A DNA stretch of 64,000 nucleotides from Aphrocallistes beatrix (taxonomy: Eukaryota > Porifera > Hexactinellida > Sceptrulophora > Aphrocallistidae), in NCBI GenBank assembly GCA_963281255.1, contig OY725490.1:6076001-6140000 (forward strand), written 5' to 3'. This document shows positions 44,240 to 53,989 of this stretch, piece after piece. How positions within the stretch are numbered: position 1 is the first letter of the stretch; every line of letters begins with the position of its first letter. Under the pieces are notes generated by a model, which saw only the letters and a program-made list of their open reading frames with translations, was not told the DNA's origin and searched no databases. A program made the position numbers and the translations under genes.

Positions 44240-44444
44240 CATGGTTTTATCTAGGATTTTCCAGTCCGGCACTTCTTTGGAGGTGATAAAAGTTATATGG
44301 CACCCAAACAGGGGGTTATCTTGTAATTCCAGGGGTGATGGAAACCCAGCACCAAAATCGAATCACACTGCAAGCACCTTGGCTCCTCGTACGATACCAG
44401 ACTGGCACCTAAAAGTGCCGGCCGAGCACCTAGATAAACCCCTG
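44240..44444. mobile_element. hAT-type MITE inserted in the A4-B2 spacer
   Basis: 205 bp with ends CATGGTTTTATCTAGG and CCTAGATAAACCCCTG and target duplication GTCCAGTG (44232-44239, 44445-44452). The homologous spacers near 1731 and 58162 show the empty site CAGTCCAGTGCCAG, so insertion followed the duplication. Confidence 0.85.
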
Positions 44445-44602
44445 GTCCAGTGCCAGATTCGGATAATGGGAGCATATACTATTTTATAATATTACCATTG
44501 TTCTAAGTAATACGAGTATAAAAAAATTAACATAATTAACCTATACCAATATAGTAAGATACACAGCATTTACTAGTAAAAATAATAAGAATGGTCGTAT
44601 CT

Positions 44603-45544
44603 TTAATTGGGCAAAATATGCACGGAAAAGATAGAATCTTCTGAAAGGATAATTAAATCAGAATCTCTTGTCATTGCTATCCGATTCAATCGAGCAAAAG
44701 AAGGAATACACATTTTAAGCTTTATAAATGTTGGTTTATTTTCGAAACTAAACACTTTCAAAACATTCGGAGAACTATCAGCGATTACGATTCCTCCTTC
44801 TCTATCTGGACAAAATGAAGATGGATTCAGAAGATACTCTTCAAGATTGGATGCATTAAACGTATTTTTTGAAAGAGATATAGAAGTGATGTTAGGAGGG
44901 GATTGAGAGAGAAGAATCAGCTGATTCGACTGGATTAAAAGATCTACAGGTTCTGCACACACACTATTCAAATCAATTTCGCGATATTTTACCAAATCGG
45001 GACTCCACATGATGACACGGTGTCCGAATTCATCGATGAAAAAGACATTCCCATCATGGTCGCATTCTAACCCGCGAGGATTCCACATCTCACAGCCGTA
45101 AGATGAACATAACTTCAATTTCCTAATATTCAAATCAGAGAATTGCATCAAGAAACTTGAAATCAAATTATCGTATGTAACGTACATCAGATCTTCTGTG
45201 ATAGCTACCCCGATCGGATTGATAATGCTGGAGTGAGATACACTCGTGATGTAATATTCATCTAGTGTGTACATGACGAGACGATCAAACTCGCTATTGC
45301 AGAACACAATCAGGTGTTTAGATGGATGGAGACTGAAGTGGTAGGATCCATTGACAGAGTTCACCGAGTTACCCTGCTCCCCGAATATGAACTGCGGTCT
45401 CCCTACCCTAACTCCTACCTCGTCAGATTCAATTTTATTCTTCTTGCTGTTGTTACAATCCTCAACACACTGTTCATTATCTGCTAGGGAGAGACCTGTG
45501 GTGGAATCTGATATGTTTTCTCTCTTAGAGGTGTTATTAAGCAT
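44603..45544 (-). CDS. type B NHL-repeat protein, copy B2
   Basis: ORF with its first ATG at 45544 (MLNNTSKRENISDST), giving 313 aa; the frame is open 17 codons further upstream without an ATG. It has no N-terminal coiled coil. Propeller-like blades run over about residues 60-310 (LIVFCNSEFDRLVMYTLDE, ECDHDGNVFFIDEFGHRVIMW, GIVIADSSPNVLKVF). Divergent NHL/six-bladed propeller, function unknown. The sequence upstream of codon 1 is deleted relative to B3, so its 5' exon or promoter may be altered. Confidence 0.78.
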   Translation of the reverse strand: MLNNTSKRENISDSTTGLSLADNEQCVEDCNNSKKNKIESDEVGVRVGRPQFIFGEQGNSVNSVNGSYHFSLHPSKHLIVFCNSEFDRLVMYTLDEYYITSVSHSSIINPIGVAITEDLMYVTYDNLISSFLMQFSDLNIRKLKLCSSYGCEMWNPRGLECDHDGNVFFIDEFGHRVIMWSPDLVKYREIDLNSVCAEPVDLLIQSNQLILLSQSPPNITSISLSKNTFNASNLEEYLLNPSSFCPDREGGIVIADSSPNVLKVFSFENKPTFIKLKMCIPSFARLNRIAMTRDSDLIILSEDSIFSVHILPN

Positions 45545-45636
45545 CGCAATGTTATAAGCTAATGTTTGTAGTAAGTTAAGGAGACTGAATGCCAATTTTA
45601 GGACATCTGTTCATGAGTTATGACCCTTGATGATCA

Positions 45637-46385
45637 AATTATGTTCTTTAGAGATTATTATTCGAATACTTTCAATGATTTTAAAAGATTTTTCGATTCT
45701 AATATTCAGAAATGTGTTTAATATGGCGAGTTTTGAAAATAAAAAATGTGTCCTGTGTCGCAGCGAAATTCACAAATCAGAGCCGACTGCTTTTCGAATT
45801 ATCTTTCCAGAGTCTTCAAATTCTAGGAAAAGATTTGCACACACATTTTAACATCGTAACAATCTCTAAAGACAGCAATAACTAAGACTGTTTGAGTATA
45901 AGAAATTCTATAGCAAATGAAGCTTGTAACAGAACTTAATAGTCACCCTGTAGATATAGAATTGGTAGAAATAGAAGTATTGTCCATTCGCAAAAGCACT
46001 TGCGGATAGAAAACAATTAATTTCAAGAGAGAGGTTAACTGAAATATTCCTCTCTCTCAAAATGGAGAGAATAAACATGAAAACATTATCAGTCCCATAC
46101 TAACCAATTATTAGGTAAAGAAATGAGAGTCACCTTATCTTTTAGATTCTGTAGCGTCTTGATCTTGCATTTGTCAGTTTCCTCTGTCCCAGAATCAAAC
46201 TCATCTGTTGGCTTCATTCAGTAATTCCTTCTCTTGAGTCATACGACAAGCGAGACTACTTCATTTTTGATGTCGTCGAGTAATAAAATGGACATCCAGG
46301 AAACACACATCGAACAGACCTTCTTTCAACTGAGGCCTGGCACGAGGTACCTCCGTGAACTTTCCGCCTCCTTTGAGGATTTTGC
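45637..46385. repeat. MITE derivative and duplicated block upstream of B2
   Basis: 45637-45950 is a deleted copy of the MITE at 4773 (one CVLCRSEI-containing arm plus the TAGTCACCCTG end). 45880-46385 is the copy of 5490-5990. In one minus-strand frame of the block, GTEETDKCKIKTLQNLKD looks exon-like, but it is broken in the other copy. Confidence 0.6.
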
Positions 46386-46607
46386 GTGTAGTTTCTATGT
46401 CGTCTTCTCATGAGATGTTTAATACAATCACTCATACTATCTTCATGTCATCATTACATCACGGCTTAGAGGATCCATGCTTGCTTTAGTTCAGGTGGAT
46501 GTGTTGGTATTTTAACACCAGCTGCAGAACTTGGGGTCTGAATTCATCATGGAATTATGATGCCATTGTCTTACTTTTTATAATTAGAAATTTCAGTTTT
46601 TCGAATA

Positions 46608-46938
46608 CAATACACCCTCGCTAATCCGAACAGCTCTGTGCCAATGATCTAAAAAATCGTTCGGATTAGTGAATTTGTTCCGATTAGTGAAATAACACTA
46701 ATTCAATGGGGTATTAACTTTAAAAAATTTGAATTGTTAGAATATTAGGATAATATTTTGTTATAATTACTTCTTTGATGAGGTTTCTCAATCTTATTGA
46801 AGTGTATAATATTATAAACGTTGATTTAAAGCATAGAGGCGAAAAAGAATATATTTCGGGTGTTCGGATTGTAAGAATGAAGTGTTCGGATTAGCGAGGG
46901 TTCGGACTAGCGAGGTTCGGATTAGCGAGGGTGTACTG
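46608..46938. mobile_element. pogo/Tigger-type MITE
   Basis: 331 bp, TA on both sides, ends CAATACACCCTCGCTAATCC and GGATTAGCGAGGGTGTACTG. The interior repeats CGGATTAG(T/C)GA motifs. No transposase. Confidence 0.78.
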
Positions 46939-46984
46939 TATAACTCTGCCATTTTTGGTGATAAAGGGATTAAAATTTAATAGA

Positions 46985-47544
46985 CTACAAGCGCGCTTCG
47001 CTTGCTTGCGCTGCGCGGCTGGCGGACACTTCGTGTCCGCCGGAGGCTTCCTTCGGTCGCCTGGGGTCACATTGGTTAATTATAAGGGAGATAACATCTC
47101 TAAATAAGTCCATCTTAGTTTTAAAATCGATATCACTCGAAAAATCACCAAATTTGTCAATTTTTAAATTTTGATGAGTAATGATGACGTCATAACAAAG
47201 TGATGACTCATCATTTTTTGACGATAGTTGTATCATATGTGACGCATGTTAGTATACATATTCTATTAAAATTTCAACCATCTATCTCCTATAATGGCTG
47301 AGTTATGCTCGAATAACTGTGTTGCTTAACTTTTAAAAATGTGACAATGACGTCATAACTCCATGATGAGTCGACATTTTGCTCTGAGCTCAGAACTTAC
47401 TGGAGCCATAGCCAAAATACTCCCACATGCCAAAAATCAGCTTTCTACGCCCGGCAGTTTCTTCAATCAATTCGTTACAGAGATATATACGTAGATATAT
47501 ATAAATAAATAAATATACATTAATCGAGTTTTAATAGTAAGGAT
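46985..47544 (+). mobile_element. HINE-like element, complete reference copy
   Basis: About 560 bp. It has a GC-rich end ACAAGCGCGCTTCGCTTGC; hairpins GGCGGACAC…GTGTCCGCC and CTTCGGTCGCC; AATTATAAGGGAGATAAC; GATATCACTCG; a core with two TGACGTCAT sites; AATCAATTCGTTACAG; a TA-rich tract; and the AT-rich end ATTAATCGAGTTTTAATAG. It has no ORF, no long terminal inverted repeat and no clear target duplication. Confidence 0.8.
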
Positions 47545-47817
47545 ATTAACATTCTTCACATACAATACAACCATCATCAAAAATGGTGACTAATCACTTT
47601 GTTATGACGTTATCATTACGCATCAAAAATTGTGATTTTTCGAGTGATATCGATTATACTTGTAACAGTAAAACAGATGTATTTACAGATGTCATCTACT
47701 TTATGATTAATCATTGTGAGCCTAAGTTTCCAAAGGACGACTCTGGCGAACACCTTGTGTCCGCCAGATGCAAACTACGAATCACAAGTTTCTAGCTCAG
47801 TCAATGTGAGATATACT

Positions 47818-47971
47818 ACAGACTACTAAGGTGCTAACTAAGATTGTTAATGAATGTAAGAGTTACAACAAATGTTTCAAAAAAAATACTGTCAAAAGAT
47901 AGCAATTGCTTTAGAACCGCTCTGGAAGGATAACACGATACTTCCGTCTCTACCAATATCAATACCACATG
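47818..47971 (-). pseudogene. type A NHL gene, 3' end fragment
   Basis: Matches the last codons and 3' flank of A genes (GATAGCAATTGCTTTAGAAC, AATATCAATACCACATG). It breaks off at 47971 where the C-rich Penelope-like block begins. The rest of the gene is lost. Confidence 0.8.
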
Positions 47972-49285
47972 TCAGCATCAACGAAAAACTGCCCCCCCGT
48001 CCAAACTCAATTATGTCGTATAGGACGGTGCACCCATAATTGGCTACCCCTCCCATCCCTCTGGCAAGCAAAATAATTCATACTACATCCCAATAACAGA
48101 CTCATGCAAAACCTCACCATCGACAACCCTTTTCACTAAGGGAGGCGGAGGTTCTCCTCCCTCCCAGTGGCGTGGCCAGGTGAAAAAATTTGGGGGGGCC
48201 TCAAGATCAAGACACCACATATATGCCCATTTGAAAAAGTGTAGTAGGTTAAATTAGTAAATTGTAAAAATTTTGGGGGGGCCTAGGCCCCCCCAGGCCC
48301 CCCCATAGCCACGCCACTGCTCCCTCCCCCTTTCTACCTACCTTTTCCATTCCTGTGAACACTGTTCCCACTTACCAACCCTGAAGGAAAGTCCCTCTTT
48401 CACCACGCTCAAACCTCCAACTTCAAAAACAACCAAAAAGTAATAGAGCCACCCCAAGACATCCCCACCGACCTTACCTACAAACCCCTTCCAGTTTTTA
48501 CCCCCTCAACCACTCCACTTACCCTAGCAACAACCCTCCAAGCCCTCATGCAGTACGGCACAGCGTTTCAACTACCCCAAGATCCATCCTCAGCGCCTTT
48601 CTTTACCCCTTTCTCCCATCTCCTAAAGCTTACCACAAACACCCCTCCCGTAACCCGCTTTACCATTCCCACCTCCCACGCACACACTTACCGCATCTCT
48701 AAGCGCCTCTTCTCCCGATTCAAGAAACAAATAAAACAGAGCGAGTGCAGCCTCCTAACCGCAGACAAAGGTCCCGGTCTAGTCATAATCGAAACACTAC
48801 ACTCACGGGCCTTTACCACTCATACCTCCAAACGAAAGCTACCCTTGTCCATCCAGCAGATTACCTAGTCGCCTTCGATAACCTCTTTAACGCCCTCATA
48901 CAAATCGACCCCTTCATGAAAACCTATACCACAGACGACCGCCCCCCAACCTTCTTCTTCAAGGTTAAAACTCACAAGCCAGCCTTCTTAATCTACCATT
49001 ATCAAATATCAATACTCACACACCCGCCCTACCATTCAGCAACTCACCCCACTTACCAAAGAACCCTTCCGTCTAATCTCAAAGACAGGACTCTCTCCCC
49101 TAAAGTCACAGATTACCTACCACCCTCCCTATAGCGACCCCATCCATTCAGTTTATCCGTGTCCCATCTACAAATGCCCCCTCTGTACCTCTTACCTCCC
49201 CCTGATCAACACCTCTCTCCCCATCCCAGTTATTCCATGCTCACGCTATCGATGTCTCTCTATCTCCTCTACTATAAAACTAAAC
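47972..49285 (+). pseudogene. Penelope-like element, N-terminal and linker part
   Basis: C-rich plus-strand sequence of coding character, unlike its surroundings. Frames contain LLTADKGPGLVII, YLVAFDNLFNALIQIDPFMK and FFFKVKTHKP, resembling the first reverse-transcriptase motifs of Penelope-like elements. After a large deletion, HPPYSDPIHSVYPCPIYKCP resembles their Cys-rich linker before the GIY-YIG nuclease. Several frameshifts are present. A hAT MITE lies inside (48165-48319), and the block is cut at 49285 by the 4.1-kb element. Confidence 0.5.
48165..48319. mobile_element. hAT-type MITE with 8-bp target duplication
   Basis: 155 bp, ends CAGTGGCGTGGCCAGG and CCATAGCCACGCCACTG, flanked by CTCCCTCC on both sides (48157-48164, 48320-48327). 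The interior has runs of G/C (GGGGGGGCC). Confidence 0.85.
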
Positions 49286-50399
49286 GAATACAAGTCATTT
49301 CGCATCTAAACCATTTCGTACTTAATTGCAATTTCGTACCTAACACAATTTCGTACCTAATACAATTTCGTATGGCTGTGAAGTTAGCAGCACGTTCAGC
49401 AGCGAAAAGTGAGCAGGAAATAATTAGTCCTAGTTTCACAGTGCCTTATAGGATCTTGATCAAATTTGAAACAAAACATTACGAGCGAGGTAGTTTTGTG
49501 CCATTTTAATATCTAACGCCTACCACTTAAAACCACATGACAATGACGATGCAAATTTGATGAAATTTCTATAGGATTTCACTATTGCTTAAAGTGAGCA
49601 GGGTATAACTAGTTCTAGTTTCGCAGTGCCTTATAGGATCTTGATCAAATTTGAAACAGAACATTATGAGCGAGGTAGTTTTGTGCCATTTTAATATCTA
49701 TTGCCTCCCAATTATAACCACATGACAATGACGATGCAAATTTGATGAAATTTCTATAGGATTTCACTATAGCTCAAAGTGAGCAGGGTATAACTAGTTC
49801 TAGTTTCACAGTGCCTTGCAGGATCTTGATCAAATTTGAAACATAACATTAGAATAGAATATACTATAAGTGGTAATTCATAATATTAAATTTCACAAAT
49901 TAATAATAGTGCCTCCGATCTTCTGGAATTTCAATGTACAGAGGAAACCTGGAATCCATACAGTTTAATGCGATGATTTCGAGTCTTGGTCAAACCTGTT
50001 TACGATTATTGTCCAACAAATTTATGAATTCACCACAGAGCTAAGATTAACATCCAGTGAAACCAAAACTTAGTTTTACGCGGATGATGATGAATATGTA
50101 CTAATACAATATAACTAATTAATTGATATCACTTGTGATTAACCAATGCGAAAATAAATGTAATATGGTTTCGAATGAAAATATTTTCAAAATACGTATA
50201 CTTGTAGTAATATTTAAATGATAAAACTATCTAAAATCACTATTTGCTATTTATACAATTCATTGTTAACAAATCGATTTGGTTCATTTGATGTGTGCAG
50301 ATTACTCGAATGGTCACTTTTTATTCTTAGGGTTTCCATCACAGCTGAATAGATTTTTAAAAATTTTTTAAAAAAAATTTTAGAAAATGGTGACAACAA

Positions 50400-50812
50400 A
50401 TTTATCATTTGTCAGAACCTACCTTCGAAGATACTAAATGCTTTATCGAAATTTGAATTGCGTAAATTCACTGTACTGGAAAATCTTAACCTGACTAGAA
50501 ATTGGCGTAATCCGTTTGGTTTTGGGGAAAGCTCGCAAAATGGTATATGGTCGAAATCGTCTAGAACTACGAGCAAAGCATATGAACACATGGCGCAACA
50601 ACAGATACAACATTCAATCACAGGTTCAAACAAATTTTATCACTACATCCTTACCTATAAGTATTAAATTTTATGATCTACCGTGTGAAGTTTTTTCAGA
50701 TTTTGTAAGTATATCGTGTCCATTAGCAGAAAATAATTTTCGTGATGATGCTAACTTATCAAATAGGAATGATTCAACCCATGAGATTGAACAAGGCGAG
50801 ATTCATTAATAA
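50400..50812 (+). pseudogene. degraded ORF of the 4.1-kb element
   Basis: Frames at 50458-50667 and 50516-50809 (MVLGKARKMVYGRN…) look like shifted pieces of one coding sequence. It continues after the MITE at 50821 with stretches such as FTAAKHGNFNSLHSTDALRK (about 51400-51470). No family recognised. Confidence 0.35.
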
Positions 50813-50820
50813 TGCATGAA

Positions 50821-51220
50821 CAGGGATGGAAACAGCTAAGCTGTTAACAGCTAGCAGCTGTTAACAGCCAACGCAAAATTGTGGCTGTTAACAGCTATCG
50901 CAAAATTTTAATTTATATATGTCTCTATCTATTTATATTCGCCAAATTTGAGATAAATTATTCAAAAATATACGAATATAAACAGAACCATATAGCTTCA
51001 AATTGGCTGTTAACAGCTCAAATCGGACTGTTAACAGCTCAAATTGGGCTGTTAACAGCTCGAATTGGGCTGTTAACAGCAAATAAATTTGTTTTAAAAG
51101 CTCAAATAACAGCAGAGCTAGACTGTTAATTGTTTGGAAATTGTAGCTGTTAACAGCCAATTGTGAGATGTTAACAGCAAACAGCCAAAGTGGCTGTTAA
51201 CAGCATTTTCACCATCCCTG
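50821..51220. mobile_element. hAT-type MITE built of GCTGTTAACAGC palindromes
   Basis: 400 bp, ends CAGGGATGG and CCATCCCTG, perfect 8-bp target duplication TGCATGAA (50813-50820, 51221-51228). More than ten copies of the palindrome GCTGTTAACAGC or half of it inside. No ORF. It is inserted in the coding region of the 4.1-kb element. Confidence 0.85.
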
Positions 51221-51580
51221 TGCATGAATGGTTAAGAATCGTTTTTTGAAATTAAGAACAAATTAGAACCAGAATGCAATTTCAATAGATTATTTCGCGA
51301 ATCAGTATCACAAAGTCGTCATTTAGCAGGCGAGAGAAGGGAAACTATATCAGAACAACTCAGAATAAAAGTGTTTCAAATTTCCATTATTCTCTGTTCA
51401 CTGAACCTGACATTTTTACTGCTGCGAAACATGGTAACTTTAATTCTTTGCATTCAACTGATGCACTCAGAAAAGTAAAATCCTAACACATGTCAAAATC
51501 CAGGTTTAACAATGACATGTGGCAAGACATAGTCAGTACCCAACTATCTTTTAAAAGTACTGTCATAGGTGAAAAGATGA

Positions 51581-52220
51581 ATGGAAAAAATGGAGCAATG
51601 CATTATGATGATAGCCTTGATGACGAACCTATCTCCGTTGAAGGGATTACATTTTTTATCACGGAAATTTCAAGCCAGTAACACAAAGCTGGCAGAAAGA
51701 AAAACGCAAATTTCTGCAAATGACGTATACAAGGGTGTTTTGTATGAGAACGAAGCTATTGAAAAATCCCTGGAAATTCGACAGCTAATACCTTCTAGAG
51801 AGAACAGAATCTCACCAGATGGCAATGGCCTATTTAGATCACTGTCTTACGTAATTGCAGGGACAGATAGCTATCACCAACAAATAAGAGGGCTCTTAAT
51901 ACAAAAAATGAAAGGAGAATATAGAGAAACATGCTCGAAGTATTGTAACGCTCGAAATGATTTGCTACCCGAAGCGCGTTGCAACACAATAGAAGAATAT
52001 CTCAAAATAAGCTTGATGGACCGATTAGGATCTTGGGGTACTGACTTAGAAATATTCTTAGCAGCACAGATCCTAGGTACTGACATTTTTGTCTACAAAG
52101 ATGAAAGCAAATGTTAGATGAAATTTTCAGCGTATGGGTTCAATGAGAAACATTCTTCTCATAACCTGACAGAGACTAGGATTTACCTGAGATTGTTTAG
52201 AGATCATTTTCAACCGTAAT
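51581..52220 (+). pseudogene. OTU-type cysteine protease domain
   Basis: 178-aa frame (to 52117) with PDGNGLFRSLSYVIAG, YLKISLMDRLGSWGTDLEIF and LGTDIFVYKDE. After an in-frame TAG it continues with KFSAYGFNE and IYLRLFRDHFQP. Order and spacing match an OTU deubiquitinase-like domain, which some invertebrate transposons encode. The expected catalytic Cys of the D-G-N-C motif is Gly here, and the stop precedes the His-containing end, so this copy should be inactive. Confidence 0.65.
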
Positions 52221-53404
52221 ACACGTGAAAGAAGTTGGAAGCATACAAATTGGATCACAAACCAAATTAATTTAATCATTTTGGATGAAAATGTTGGTTA
52301 ACGATATTTACTTATACAAGGATTAGCCTTGACATACATTAGGATAGCGTATTGTGAAATTAGAAGCTATAGAATCATCTACTAGTAAATGTGTTATATT
52401 GTTAGTCAGTAATCAATTCAATAGTTGCACATTGCTCACTAGCTATAGTGAGTTAAATAGAAATGTCCATTTTTTGCACCATCATTGTCACGTGGTTTTA
52501 ATCGGGAGGTGTTAGATATTAAGATAACATAAAGCTACCTCACTCATAAAATGTTCTGTTTCAAATTTGATCAAGATCCTGCAAGGCACTGTGAAACTAG
52601 AACTAGTTATACCCTGCTCACTTTGAGCTATAGTGAAATCCTATAGAAATTGCATTAAATTTGCATCGTCATTGTCATGTGGTTATAGTTGGGAGGCATT
52701 AGATATTAAAATGGCACAAAACTACCTCGCTCATAATGTTCTCTTTCAAATTTGATCAAGATCCTATAAGGCACTGCGAAACTAGAACTAGTTATACCCT
52801 GCTCACTTTGAGCAATAGTGAAATCCTATAGAAATTGCATTAAATTTGCATCGTCATTGTCATGTGGTTTTAAGTGGTAGGCATTATATATTAAAATGGC
52901 ACAAAACTACCTCGCTCATAATGTTCTGTTTCAAATTTGATCAAGATCCTATGAGGAACTGCCAAGTTATAATCAATTATACCCTGCTCACTTTTCGCTG
53001 CTGAACGTGCTGCTAACTTCACATCCATCAATTTCGTATTAGCACTATTTCGTACCTAATACTATTTCGTACCTAATACAATTTCGTATTTATAAAAACA
53101 CCATCTAAAACACAATTTCGTATTTCAACTTTGGCGACGCTATCAGGACAAGGAGATCTCCACGTCCCAGTTACTAAGAGCAGTTAGCCACCTGAACGGA
53201 CCTATGTCAGAATAGATAGTTTTTTGTTTTAGTTTACAATGAATACTTTTTTGGACCTATTTCATATTGAATACCTTAATCTGAAAGAGTATGGGTACGA
53301 AAGAGTATTGGGTACGAAAGAGTATTGGGTACGAAAGTGTATTGGGTACGAAGTTGTCATAATTAAGGTACGAAAGAGTGTTGGGTACGAAGTGACCGAT
53401 ACCC

Positions 53405-53680
53405 AAACTAAACACCGCCTCCATTTTTATCTATCCTCGACAAACTTCCACCCCGCATGCCTATGCGATTCTAAGCAGTTCAACCGTATCGCTAAACACA
53501 TCCGCCCCAAAATCAAATGGCAGATCCTATACATCTACCCACCCACTTCAATGCCCCTCATAACGATATCACCCAAAAACAACGAGACTGGACCAAGAAA
53601 TAGGAAAACCTACACCCGAACGGAGCCTTCTATCAAAATGCATCGCTTACAAGATTCTACGATCACACAAACATCCCCTA
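53405..53680 (+). pseudogene. Penelope-like element, GIY-YIG C-terminal part
   Basis: Continuation of the block interrupted at 49285. Frames contain FNRIAKHIRPKIKWQILYIY, then in another frame QRDWTKK, a stop and ENLHPNGAF, resembling the Arg-rich end of Penelope-type GIY-YIG nucleases. The catalytic start of the domain is damaged around the insertion site. Confidence 0.45.
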
Positions 53681-53806
53681 GACCTCCTCCCTTCCTAATC
53701 TCCCCCACATACCTACACTCTTTCTATAGTTACCAAACACTTCTATTGGGTTTCTCCCTCTTACAATAATCTCATTTACCTTTATCGCCTCCCCTTACAT
53801 TTACAC

Positions 53807-53830
53807 ACTACTACTACTACTACTACTACT
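53807..53830. repeat. (CTA)n microsatellite
   Basis: Eight CTA units. Confidence 0.8.
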
Positions 53831-53989
53831 TCCCAACTCCCATACCATTCTACAATCTACAAAGGTGCTATATTATTACTATCAACAGCTCAACCAAACA
53901 AACCTGCTGAAAGCTATATAAAGCTCGAAAGTATTACACTTAGTAACTTGTTTCTTTCTATCAATTCCTGTATTCTCTTATTATTTTAT

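Larger units (their letters stand above)
46552..47790 (-). mobile_element. outer HINE-like element carrying two insertions
   Basis: Pieces 46552-46607, 46939-46984 and 47545-47790 belong to one minus-oriented copy (TAATTAGAAATTTCAG subfamily), ending near TGTGTCCGCCAGATGC. It is interrupted by a pogo-type MITE and by a complete HINE-like element of opposite orientation. Confidence 0.6.
49286..53404. mobile_element. Mutator-like (9-bp duplication) element with OTU ORF
   Basis: 4,119 bp flanked by a perfect 9-bp target duplication AAACTAAAC (49277-49285, 53405-53413). Imperfect terminal inverted repeats share G..TA....GTCA.TTCG. Both ends then carry clusters of TTTCGTACCTAATAC (left) or its inverse, followed by about three tandem units of roughly 190 bp (49400-49860; inverse 52450-53010) with AGTGAGCAGGGTATAACTAG. 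The centre has degraded coding sequence including an OTU domain. The 9-bp duplication and repetitive long ends suggest a Mutator-like element. No transposase motif was recognised. Confidence 0.65.
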
